From CADCVT01 sp036389485 (GTDB taxonomy: Bacteria > Actinomycetota > Thermoleophilia > Solirubrobacterales > Solirubrobacteraceae), in NCBI GenBank assembly GCA_036389485.1, contig DASVPR010000009.1, positions 35,484-99,483 on the forward strand: DNA of 64,000 nt, given 5' to 3'. The notes beneath the pieces are model-generated. The model was not told the DNA's origin. It saw only the letters and a list, made by a program, of their open reading frames with translations, and searched no databases. The position numbers and the translations under genes were made by a program. Position 1 is the first letter of the stretch. Each line of letters begins with the position of its first letter. Positions 42,760-50,148 of the stretch are shown here, piece by piece.

Positions 42760-43995
42760 ATGCCGACCACCGTCGACGTCTTCGCCAAGGTCCGCGGCCA
42801 CGACCGCGAGGAGCAGCTGCGCGCCGCGCGCGAGGCCGATCTCCTCCCCTACTTCCGGCTGATCGAGTCCCCGGCCCGGCCCGTGATGGAGGTCGAGGGC
42901 CGGCAGCGGATCATGCTGGGCTCGAACAACTACCTCGGGCTGACCGGCGACGAGCGCGTGACCCGCGCGGCCCACGAGGCCATCGACCGCTACGGCACCG
43001 GGCTGACCGGCTCGCGCCTGATGAACGGCACGACGCCGCTGCACCTCGAGCTCGAGCGCGAGATCGCGGAGTGGATGGGCGACGAGGACGCGATCGTCTT
43101 CACCACCGGCCACCAGGCCAACGTCGGGACCCTCGGCGCGATCCTCGCCCCCGGCGACACCGTCGTCGCCGACTCCGCCGACCACGCCTCGATCCTCGAC
43201 GGCTGCCTCCTCAGCCGCGCCAAGCTGCGCCCGTTCCGCCACGGCCGCCTCGACAAGCTCGAGCGCCAGCTGGCGAAGGCGGCCGAGGACGGCGGCGGCG
43301 TGCTGGTCGTCGTCGACGGCGTCTTCTCGATGGAGGGCGACGTCGCGCCGCTGAACGAGATCGTGGACCTCGCGCAGGCCCACGGCGCCCGGGTGATGGT
43401 CGACGAGGCCCACGGCGCCGGCGTCTTGGGCGAGCGCGGCGCGGGCGCCGCCGAGCTGCTCGGGGTCGAGGACCGGGTCGACCTGCGGATGGGCACGTTC
43501 TCGAAGTCCCTGGCCTCGTGCGGCGGCTTCGTCAGCGGCCCGGCCGAGGTCGTCGACTACCTGCGGATCCAGAGCCGCGCGTTCCTCTTCACGGCCTCGA
43601 ACGTCCCGGCCGCGCTCGGCGCCGCCCTGGCGGCGCTGCGGATCGTCCGCTCCGGGGACGGGCGGGAGCTGATGGATCGCGTCCTCGCCAACGCCGCCCA
43701 CCTGCGCGACGGCCTGCGCTCGCTGGGCCTCAAGGTCGTCGAGCACGAGCTCGCCACGCCGATCGTCCCCGTCCTCGTCGAGGACGACTGGAAGGCCGTG
43801 CTGCTGTGGCGCGCCCTCTACGACGCCGGCGTCTACACGAACGTCGCCATCCACCCGGCCGTCCCGCCCGGCGGCGCGCTGCTGCGCACGAGTGTGATGG
43901 CCAGCCATGACCGCGCGACGCTCGATCGTGCGCTCGATGCGTTCTCAGCAGTGAAGCGGGACTTCGAGGCCGAGCACGGCCCGCTCCCCAGCTGA
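42760..43995 (+). CDS. Alpha-oxoamine synthase, serine palmitoyltransferase-like
   Basis: A 411-residue PLP enzyme that condenses an amino acid with an acyl-CoA. MLGSNNYLGLTGDERV, GTGLTGSRLMNGTTPLHLEL, VDEAHGAGVLGERGAG and GTFSKSLASCGGFV carry the family residues; the PLP lysine is K249. Several blocks match bacterial serine palmitoyltransferase better than BioF or Kbl, for example FRHGRLDKLERQL and ALYDAGVYTNVAIHPAVPP (the Sphingomonas enzyme has VNMARPPATPAG). The latter region lacks the Arg of the Sphingomonas enzyme. It starts 25 bases from the divergent GNAT gene. BioF or Kbl remain possible. Confidence 0.88.
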   Translation: MPTTVDVFAKVRGHDREEQLRAAREADLLPYFRLIESPARPVMEVEGRQRIMLGSNNYLGLTGDERVTRAAHEAIDRYGTGLTGSRLMNGTTPLHLELEREIAEWMGDEDAIVFTTGHQANVGTLGAILAPGDTVVADSADHASILDGCLLSRAKLRPFRHGRLDKLERQLAKAAEDGGGVLVVVDGVFSMEGDVAPLNEIVDLAQAHGARVMVDEAHGAGVLGERGAGAAELLGVEDRVDLRMGTFSKSLASCGGFVSGPAEVVDYLRIQSRAFLFTASNVPAALGAALAALRIVRSGDGRELMDRVLANAAHLRDGLRSLGLKVVEHELATPIVPVLVEDDWKAVLLWRALYDAGVYTNVAIHPAVPPGGALLRTSVMASHDRATLDRALDAFSAVKRDFEAEHGPLPS

Positions 43996-44034
43996 CCGAA
44001 GGTCGAGTACGAAAAGCCCGCTCCTTGCATACGT

Positions 44035-44079
44035 CTCGTACGAGGGATGTTGCAAACCTGTGATCGGCCGGGCTACCTT
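44035..44079 (+). promoter_or_regulatory. Possible promoter and palindrome before the mIHF-like gene
   Basis: A perfect 10-bp palindrome CTCGTACGAG (44035-44044) is followed by TTGCAA (44050-44055) and TACCTT (44074-44079) with 18 bases between them, a reasonable sigma-70-type pair. Transcription from here would give a leader of about 170 bases. The palindrome could be an operator. Position and match are the only support. Confidence 0.4.
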
Positions 44080-44166
44080 GCGCAACGCGTCAGCGAGACC
44101 TCCGGGAACGGGGCGCGGGCGCCGGTGAGACGAGCGGGAAGGGGCATCCCGTCGCGAGTCGGTGCT

Positions 44167-44242
44167 TGGCCCCGGGGGAGAGCCCGGGCCCGTGTCGCTG
44201 CGCAGACGAGACCACACGATATGCCGGCCCGGTGGGGCCGGC
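44167..44242 (+). promoter_or_regulatory. Structured leader hairpins before the mIHF-like gene
   Basis: Two hairpins lie in the leader. GGCCCCGGG pairs with CCCGGGCC around GAGAG (44168-44190), and GCCGGCCC pairs with GGGCCGGC around GGTG (44223-44242) directly before the SD GGGGAGGA. They may control translation. The motif CCCGGGGGAGAGCCC also occurs at 40202-40216. No known riboswitch class is recognised. Confidence 0.4.
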
Positions 44243-44255
44243 GGGGAGGACGGGA

Positions 44256-44636
44256 ATGACCGCGACAGCGACGATCGCCCCTGCACGGCCGCAGCATCTG
44301 CAGGCGCTTCGCCGCGCCAATCAGGTGCGCCTGGCACGCGCGGAGCTGAAGCGCCGCGTGGCGTGCGGGGAGATCACCGCGGGCGACGTCATCCTGGAGT
44401 CACCCTGGGAGGCCGGGAGCATGACCGTGGCGGACCTGCTCATGAGCCAGCGGCGGTGGGGCATCACCCGCTGCCGCAAGGTCCTTGCGCAGATCCCGGT
44501 GTCGGAGACGAAGACGGTCGGGTCGCTCACGGACCGTCAGCGCCGGGCGCTGGCGGTCCTGCTCGACTCCGGCGCCGAGCGGCGCGCGGAGGGCGAGATG
44601 GAACGCCGCATGGTCCCCGCGACCGCGGCAGTCTGA
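44256..44636 (+). CDS. Actinobacterial integration host factor (mIHF)-like protein
   Basis: A 126-residue protein resembling the actinobacterial mIHF nucleoid protein: HLQALRRANQVRLARAELKR, RVACGEITAGDVI, MTVADLLMSQRRWGITRCRK then VLAQIPVSETKTVGSLTDRQ. mIHF bends DNA with a helix-turn-helix-like region and a long N-terminal helix. The typical glycine-rich PGVGKVRA is RWGITRCR here, so it is a divergent form, perhaps a second copy beside the standard mIHF. A structured 260-base leader precedes the ATG, with SD GGGGAGGA. Confidence 0.8.
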   Translation: MTATATIAPARPQHLQALRRANQVRLARAELKRRVACGEITAGDVILESPWEAGSMTVADLLMSQRRWGITRCRKVLAQIPVSETKTVGSLTDRQRRALAVLLDSGAERRAEGEMERRMVPATAAV

Positions 44637-44661
44637 GGACGGACTTCAGGAGGAGGAGGGC

Positions 44662-44682
44662 GCCTGAGGCAGAGCCTCAGGC
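44662..44682. terminator. Hairpin shared by two convergent genes
   Basis: GCCTGAGGC and GCCTCAGGC form a perfect 9-bp stem with loop AGA. The right arm contains the stop of the VOC gene on the minus strand, and the hairpin lies 25 bases after the mIHF-like stop. Probably a bidirectional terminator without a T-tract. Confidence 0.65.
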
Positions 44683-45141
44683 TCGGGGAGGTTCCGGGAC
44701 TTCGTGGCCGGAACCTCCACGTCCTTCCGGCCGGGTCGCGATCTCGACGATGTTCCCGTCCGGGTCCCGCAGGTAGATCGAGCGGAATCCGCCCCGCTCG
44801 AAGACGTCGGTCGCCTCGACGCCGCGCGCCCGCAGGTGGTCGCGCCACGCCTCCTGCTCCTCGGCGGAGTCCACCGTGAAGGCGAAGTGCTGCACGGTGC
44901 CGACGCCCACCACCCCGCGCTCCAGGGTCGGGTACTCGAGGAAGGAGATGAGCGTGCCAGGCTCGCCCTCGCCGGCGGAGAACCAGAAGTGCCGGGCGTC
45001 CGGATCGTCGTCGCTGGCGCCCTCGCGCACGAGCTTGAGCCCGAGGACGTCGCGGTAGAACGCCGTCGTCCGGTCCAGGTCGGCGCAGATCGCGGTCAGG
45101 TGGTGCAGGCCGGTCAGCCGCATCCGCCGCGTTTCCGTCAT
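44677..45141 (-). CDS. VOC-superfamily (glyoxalase/dioxygenase-like) protein
   Basis: A 154-residue protein of the vicinal-oxygen-chelate fold: LTGLHHLTAICADLDRTTAF at the N-terminus with a metal-site His, TVQHFAFTVDSAEEQEAWRD in the second module and RSIYLRDPDGNIVEIATRP with a C-terminal Glu. The metal and reaction cannot be deduced; ring-cleaving dioxygenases and glyoxalases are both in the family. The ATG overlaps the stop of the preceding membrane gene as ATGA. It is the last gene of the long minus-strand run. Confidence 0.87.
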   Translation of the reverse strand: MTETRRMRLTGLHHLTAICADLDRTTAFYRDVLGLKLVREGASDDDPDARHFWFSAGEGEPGTLISFLEYPTLERGVVGVGTVQHFAFTVDSAEEQEAWRDHLRARGVEATDVFERGGFRSIYLRDPDGNIVEIATRPEGRGGSGHEVPEPPRA

Positions 45142-45617
45142 GCCCTCCAACTCATCCCCTCCGCTCGTCGCTCGAACACGGACCGTAGTGCGCGGAACGC
45201 CGCCAGCGCCACGACGATCGCGATGACGAGGATGACCTCCTGCGGCACGGGCGTGAACCAGAGGGGGATGGCGACCAGCAGCGCGGCCCCGCCCGAGAGC
45301 AGCGCCGTGTGGGACCGGTAGCCGGCGAAGTGCTCGCGGAAGGCGAGCTCCAGCGACGCGACGCTGATGAGCGCGATCCCGCCGAAGAGCAGCGTCGTGC
45401 GCGGCTCGCCGGGGTCGCTGGCGAACCCGACGACGACGAGGACGAGCCCGGCGAAGATCGCCAGCTCGACGAGCGGGAACGGGTGCCACGGGGCGGGCGG
45501 CGCCTCCTCGACCTTCGCGCGGCGCCGAAGAGGCTTCGCGGAAGGCGGTCGCGGCGCCGGCGCCGGCCGCTCCGCGCGCACGGCGCCCGTCGCACGCTTC
45601 CGCGAGCGGCGCCCCAT
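45138..45617 (-). CDS. Four-span membrane protein
   Basis: A 159-residue protein with a basic, Pro/Arg-rich N-terminus (MGRRSRKRATGAVRAERPAP) and four spans (LVELAIFAGLVLVVVGF, LLFGGIALISVASLEL, LLSGGAALLVAIPLWF, VILVIAIVVALAAFRAL). It starts with ATG 45617, 34 bases after the coiled-coil gene, and overlaps the VOC start. Function unknown. Confidence 0.75.
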   Translation of the reverse strand: MGRRSRKRATGAVRAERPAPAPRPPSAKPLRRRAKVEEAPPAPWHPFPLVELAIFAGLVLVVVGFASDPGEPRTTLLFGGIALISVASLELAFREHFAGYRSHTALLSGGAALLVAIPLWFTPVPQEVILVIAIVVALAAFRALRSVFERRAEGMSWRA

Positions 45618-45651
45618 CAGCCGCGCCCCTTCGCGCGCGCGGCCACGGATG

Positions 45652-46128
45652 TCAGGTGGGTAACGGGCAGCCGGAGGAGAGCTTGACCTGCCACCAGCCC
45701 ATCAGCATGCCGATGAGCCCGAGGCGGGGGCGGACCTGCCAGGCGCCGCAGCCGCCCATGTCGACGTCCGCGCGGTGCAGGCGGGCGAACTTGTAGCGCT
45801 TCGGCTCCAGCAGCATGCGCTCGAGCAGCACGCGGTTGCGCTCGACCTCCTCGCCGCGTCGCTCGACGACGCCGCGCACCTGCCGCAGGCGCTCCTGCAG
45901 CGCGTCGCGCTGCTCCTCCAGCTCGCCGAGCGAGAGCACCCGCGGGCCGTCGCCGCGCCGGGCCGGGGCCAGGTCGAGGCGCGTCTGCGGGAAGGCCGCG
46001 ACGACCGCGTCGGCCAGCTGGCGCTCGAGCCGGGCGATCTGCTCGCGCAGCGAGCGCCGTGCCGCGGTCTCGTCGACGGGCTCGACGAACGGGGCGATGC
46101 CGGGGAACGTGTCGTCCAGGACGACCAT
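45652..46128 (-). CDS. Coiled-coil protein with a Trp/Cys C-terminal segment
   Basis: A 158-residue protein with two coiled-coil stretches (ETAARRSLREQIARLERQLA, and GELEEQRDALQERLRQVRGV with ERRGEEVERNRVLL) and a C-terminal segment GGCGAWQVRPRLGLIGMLMG followed by WWQVKLSSGCPLPT. The last part has two cysteines and may insert in the membrane or form a disulfide. It lies 23 bases after the B3/4 gene. Function unknown. Confidence 0.7.
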   Translation of the reverse strand: MVVLDDTFPGIAPFVEPVDETAARRSLREQIARLERQLADAVVAAFPQTRLDLAPARRGDGPRVLSLGELEEQRDALQERLRQVRGVVERRGEEVERNRVLLERMLLEPKRYKFARLHRADVDMGGCGAWQVRPRLGLIGMLMGWWQVKLSSGCPLPT

Positions 46129-46151
46129 CGCCCCCGAGGGTACCGCTCCTC

Positions 46152-46793
46152 CTATGCGCTGTCGAGCGCTTCCGTACACGTCCACAAGGCCTCTTCCACA
46201 TGGATGCCCGGAACGCCGGGGGCTTGAACCGAGAAGAGGCGCATCGCCGTCGTCTCCGGCGTGACCCCCACGCCCGGCGCGAGCTCGCCGAACAGCTCGG
46301 CGACGGGCACCTCGCCGTCGGCGACGACCAGGCGCCCCGGCCGCAGGTCCGGCGACAGATCGCTGCGGCCGAGCGGCTCGGAGGGCCCCGCGGGCCGGAT
46401 CCCGAGGTCGCCGGCGACCGCCGCGTCGTCCAGCGCCCACACCGGGACGCCGGTCTCGACGACGGCGAGCAGCAGGCTGTCGGCGAGCCGGCCGATCGAG
46501 CGGAAGCCGCCGTGCTGCAGCCGCGCCAGCGCCGCCGCCTCGACCGGCGTGCGCTCGTCGTCGGGGTCGATCCCGATGTGGCGGAAGAAGACGCGGTACG
46601 CGTGCGGGACGGGCTCGCGGCGCATCGCGATCGCGCGCGCGCCGTGGAACCGGTCGGAGAGCAGGCGCAGCCGCTCGCGCAGCGCGGGCGGGCTCGGGCC
46701 GTCGGTCGCCTCGACGCGCTGCTGCCAGATCCGCAGCTTCGGGAACTCCTCGGCGACCTGCGGGTCGACCCACCCCAGCTCGGGCTCACTCAC
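46152..46793 (-). CDS. B3/4-domain protein (tRNA-editing-like)
   Basis: A 213-residue stand-alone B3/4 domain, the fold used by phenylalanyl-tRNA synthetase beta for editing. Typical parts are PHAYRVFFRHIGIDPDDERT, PVEAAALARLQHGGFRSIGR, LADSLLLAVVETGVPVWALD and a late strand TTAMRLFSVQAPGVPGIHVE. Small B3/4 proteins may act in trans on mischarged tRNA or have other roles. GTG 46793 overlaps the stop of the thioredoxin-fold gene as GTGA, so it belongs to the long run. Confidence 0.82.
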   Translation of the reverse strand: MSEPELGWVDPQVAEEFPKLRIWQQRVEATDGPSPPALRERLRLLSDRFHGARAIAMRREPVPHAYRVFFRHIGIDPDDERTPVEAAALARLQHGGFRSIGRLADSLLLAVVETGVPVWALDDAAVAGDLGIRPAGPSEPLGRSDLSPDLRPGRLVVADGEVPVAELFGELAPGVGVTPETTAMRLFSVQAPGVPGIHVEEALWTCTEALDSA

Positions 46794-47521
46794 CGGATCT
46801 CCCGCACCTTGCCGGCCAGCGATCCGTCGGCCACCTCCCGGCGCAGCGTGTCCACCACGACGCCGCCCTTCTTCGCGAACGTGACCTGCGGGCACCCGAC
46901 GAGGCCGTAGCGGGCGGCGACGGCGCCGTCGCGGTCCCAGCCCACCGGGAAGCCCCAGTTCCCGCGCAGGTTGTCCCGGTCGCCGCGGCTGCCGACGGCG
47001 ACGAACCGCACGCCGGGGAACTGCGGCCTGATCCGCTGCAGCTGGCGGAGCACGGCGCGGCACCGGTCGGCGTCGGTCGGGAACAGCGCCAGCACGACCG
47101 GCCCCAGCTCCCACTCCTCGCAGATGTTGAGGATCTCCGGGCCGCGCACCTCGCACGCCGGCCGGGGCCCGAGCTGGTCCTGGCCCTCCTCGGTCGCGAC
47201 GTTGGCGTCGCCGTCGAGGCTCGAGTCGGCGAGCGGGACCGCGAACGGCATCAGCTTGCCCTCCGACGGCCCGCCGGACTCGATCCCCTCGTTGGTGAAC
47301 CCCCACACGACCACGATCACGAGCAGGACGGCCGCGGCCACGCCGAGGAACCAACCGAAGCGGGGGCCGCCGGAGGGGGCCGAGGGGCGCGCGGGCTGGG
47401 GCCGGCCGCGCTCCTCGCGGCGGGGGCGCGAGGGTGGCGCGGAGGGCGGCTCCGGCGGCGGGCGCCGCTCGGGCTCGTCGTCGCCGAAGTCGAGGGGACC
47501 TCCCTCACCGGGGCCGGTCAC
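46790..47521 (-). CDS. Membrane-anchored thioredoxin-fold protein without CxxC
   Basis: A 243-residue protein. A disordered Pro/Arg-rich cytoplasmic N-terminus is followed by one span (WFLGVAAAVLLVIVVVWGF) and an extracytoplasmic domain with the thioredoxin pattern: VVLALFPTDADRCRAVLRQL at the active-site position and GLVGCPQVTFAKKGG at the cis-Pro position. The usual CxxC is reduced to a single Cys (DADRC). Two other cysteines (CEVRGPEILNIC) may pair. It should act as an atypical redox or binding protein next to the MMPL gene. The GTG start overlaps the MMPL stop by 4 bases. Confidence 0.8.
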   Translation of the reverse strand: MTGPGEGGPLDFGDDEPERRPPPEPPSAPPSRPRREERGRPQPARPSAPSGGPRFGWFLGVAAAVLLVIVVVWGFTNEGIESGGPSEGKLMPFAVPLADSSLDGDANVATEEGQDQLGPRPACEVRGPEILNICEEWELGPVVLALFPTDADRCRAVLRQLQRIRPQFPGVRFVAVGSRGDRDNLRGNWGFPVGWDRDGAVAARYGLVGCPQVTFAKKGGVVVDTLRREVADGSLAGKVREIR

Positions 47522-50145
47522 GCGGCGCTCGCCCTCCTGCGCAGGCGCGGCAGCGCCGGCAGCCTGAACGGCACGCCGCCGCGCTCGGCGAGCAGCAGCA
47601 CCGACGGCAGCACGACGAGCACGCCGAGGAGCGACACGGTCAGGTCGACGACGGTCACGAAGCCGAAGTCGCGCAGCATCCGGATGTCGGAGAGCACGAG
47701 GACGGCGAACCCGGCGATCGCGGTCACGCCCGAGGCGAGGACGGCGGCGCCGGTCGACCGGTACGTCCGCGCCAGCGCGTCGGCCGGCGCGTGGCCGGCC
47801 TCCCGCTCCTGGCGGTAGCGCTCGGACAGCAGCACGCTGAACTCGGTCGAGATCGCGATGACCAGCGCCCCGAGCGTGACCGACATCGGGTTGAGCGGGA
47901 CCCGCAGCGCGAACAGGATGAGCGACGACCAGCCCGTCGCGAGCACGATCGGCACGAGCGGGACGATCGCCCGGCGGCGCGTGCGCAGCGCGACCAGCAG
48001 CACCGCGAACACCGCGAGCAGGCCCGCGAGCATCGTCAGCAGCCGCCGCCAGTCCGACGCGATCGACGCGTTGGCCTCGGCGGCGAGCACGGGCAGGCCC
48101 GCGAGATGCGCGCGCACGCCGTCGGGCGGGTCGAGCTCGTCGCGCATGACGTCGATGACCTCCTTCTGCTTCTCGAGCGGCATCAGCCGGATGCCGAACG
48201 ACAGCGTCGCCGTGCGCCGGTCGCCGGTGATGACCGCCTGGGAGAAGTACGCGGGCACCGCCTTGAGGAGGCTCTCGATCTGGCGCGCGTCCCGGACCTC
48301 GGAGCGGAAGAGGTCGGGCAGCGAGAACGCGGGGCACAGGTCGGCCTTGCCGCAGCCGCGCTCGTCGGAGTAGCGGAAGCGCTGCAGCAGCCGGCGCTGG
48401 TAGTCGGTCATCCACCGGACGACCTCCGGCGTGGCGACGTTGTCGGCCTCGACGAGGACGTCGAGCTGGCCCCCGACGTCGGTCGCCTTCTGGAGCCGGT
48501 CGAGGTCCTGCAGCGCGCGCAGGTCCTGCGGGACGAGCTTCTGCACGTCGGACTCGACCTTCGTCTGCGTGTCGAGCCCCCAGCCGGCGAGCGCGAGCAC
48601 CGCGGCGACGGCCACGACCCGCTCGGGCCGGCGCTGGGCGGCCCCGATCGCCGCCGCCGTGCCCGCGCCCACCCAGCGGCCGAGCCTCCGGCCCACCGGG
48701 GCGAGCAGGTCGGCGGCGCCGCGCGCGGCGGGCGCCAGGATCTCCGCCGCCTCGCGCACCGGCCGCGGCCGGCGCGTGCGGGCGGCGAGCACGACCGCCG
48801 CGCTGCCGGCGACCAGCGCCACGACGAACGCGAGCACGATCCCCACCACGAGCAGCAGGCCGAAGCCGCGCACCATCGGGACCGGCGAGAGGACGAGCAC
48901 GAGGAACCCCGCCATCGTCGCCGCGGCCGCGGTCGCGACGGTGGGCGCGCCCTTGAACGCCATCCGCCGTGTCGCGCGCGCGACGTCGTCGCCGCCGCGC
49001 GCCGCCTCGAGCGTCCGCGACTGCAGCTGGATCGCGTAGTCGACGGCAAGCCCGATCAGCACCGGAAGCACGGCGATCGACGCCATCGTCAGCGACGCGC
49101 CGACGAGCGAGAGGCCGCCGAACGTCAGCGCCGCCGCCGCGATCGCGACGCCGAGCGGCAGCAGCCGCATCCGGGCGCGGAACACCAGCGCGAGCGTCAG
49201 CGCCATCACGAGCAGCGCCGCGACGAGCAGGAGCGCGATCGACCCCGTGACCTCGTCGGCGAGGTCGCTCAGCACGACCGGCGCGCCGGTCACGACGTAG
49301 CGCCCGCCGTTCTCGAGCTGGAGGTCACGCTGCCGGACGGTCGAGCGGATCAGCTCGATCGCGCGCGTCCGCTCCGCGTCGCTCAGGTCGGGCTTCAGCC
49401 GGACCTGGATCAGCGCCGCGTCCTTCGTCGGGAACAGGTAGGCGAAGCGGGCCTTCGGCGTCCCCGCGGGCTTGCTCGCGTCGAAGACGAGCTTCGAGAC
49501 GAAGTTCGGGTCGTCGATGCGCGGCGGCCCCGTGATCCCGTACTTGAGCGCCAAGCGCAGGATGTCGCGCGTGAACTCGGTGTTGACGACCTGCCGCGCC
49601 GCCCGCGCCGCCGCTTCGACGCGCGCCTCCGACCACCCGCGCGCCCTCGCCAGCTCGCGCGCCGCGCGCGCCGCCCGCTTGCCGCGCTCGGCGGCCGCCG
49701 CGCTCTGCTTCTCGAACTCGGTGTTGATCTGCTCGGCCGAGCGGCGCAGGAACGTCGCCGGGCCGTAGACGGCCTTCGCGGGCTTGGTGCGCGCGAACGC
49801 CCCGCACGGGCTCTGCCAGCCGAGGTACGGCGTGCCGCCGACCGGGACGTGGCCGCCGATGCACCCCTCGACCTTCAACAGCTGGCCGAGGTCCTTGGTC
49901 AGGACCGTCTTCGGCAGCGGCCCCTCCACCAGCACGATGACGGCGTCGTCGCCGAACTTGTCGTAGTAGCGCTCGGTGGCCTCGAAGGAGTCGCTGCCGC
50001 TGCCGACGAGCGTGTCCGCGCCCGTGCTCGGCTCCAGCCGCAGGGCGAGCAGCGCCGCGGCCACCGTGAGGAGCACGGTCGCGAGGACCACCGGGCCGGG
50101 ACGGCGGGCCGCGAAGGCGACGACGCGCTGCAGGCGCTCGGGCAG
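47518..50145 (-). CDS. MMPL/RND-family lipid transporter
   Basis: A membrane transporter of about 875 residues with two repeats of a TM1 plus large loop plus five TM pattern. The first loop starts GSGSDSFEATERYYDKFGDD and the second VPQDLRALQDLDRLQKATDV. The TM4 motif GLAVDYAIQLQSRTLEAARG and its second copy SFSVLLSERYRQEREAGHAP are near MMPL/HpnN ones. The first GTG (50091) already lies at the first span; the expected basic stretch LPERLQRVVAFAARRPG precedes it in frame, with CTG 50145 three codons... after the Mce stop region, so CTG may be the true start. The gene follows six Mce genes and probably exports or moves lipids with them. Confidence 0.85.
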   Translation of the reverse strand: MPERLQRVVAFAARRPGPVVLATVLLTVAAALLALRLEPSTGADTLVGSGSDSFEATERYYDKFGDDAVIVLVEGPLPKTVLTKDLGQLLKVEGCIGGHVPVGGTPYLGWQSPCGAFARTKPAKAVYGPATFLRRSAEQINTEFEKQSAAAAERGKRAARAARELARARGWSEARVEAAARAARQVVNTEFTRDILRLALKYGITGPPRIDDPNFVSKLVFDASKPAGTPKARFAYLFPTKDAALIQVRLKPDLSDAERTRAIELIRSTVRQRDLQLENGGRYVVTGAPVVLSDLADEVTGSIALLLVAALLVMALTLALVFRARMRLLPLGVAIAAAALTFGGLSLVGASLTMASIAVLPVLIGLAVDYAIQLQSRTLEAARGGDDVARATRRMAFKGAPTVATAAAATMAGFLVLVLSPVPMVRGFGLLLVVGIVLAFVVALVAGSAAVVLAARTRRPRPVREAAEILAPAARGAADLLAPVGRRLGRWVGAGTAAAIGAAQRRPERVVAVAAVLALAGWGLDTQTKVESDVQKLVPQDLRALQDLDRLQKATDVGGQLDVLVEADNVATPEVVRWMTDYQRRLLQRFRYSDERGCGKADLCPAFSLPDLFRSEVRDARQIESLLKAVPAYFSQAVITGDRRTATLSFGIRLMPLEKQKEVIDVMRDELDPPDGVRAHLAGLPVLAAEANASIASDWRRLLTMLAGLLAVFAVLLVALRTRRRAIVPLVPIVLATGWSSLILFALRVPLNPMSVTLGALVIAISTEFSVLLSERYRQEREAGHAPADALARTYRSTGAAVLASGVTAIAGFAVLVLSDIRMLRDFGFVTVVDLTVSLLGVLVVLPSVLLLAERGGVPFRLPALPRLRRRASAA

Positions 50146-50148
50146 GGC

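Noticed and set aside
44168..44190. Cyclic dinucleotide riboswitch before the mIHF-like gene
   Set aside because: The CGGGGGAGAGCCCG block recalls parts of known aptamers, but no complete consensus (GEMM or ydaO) can be traced.
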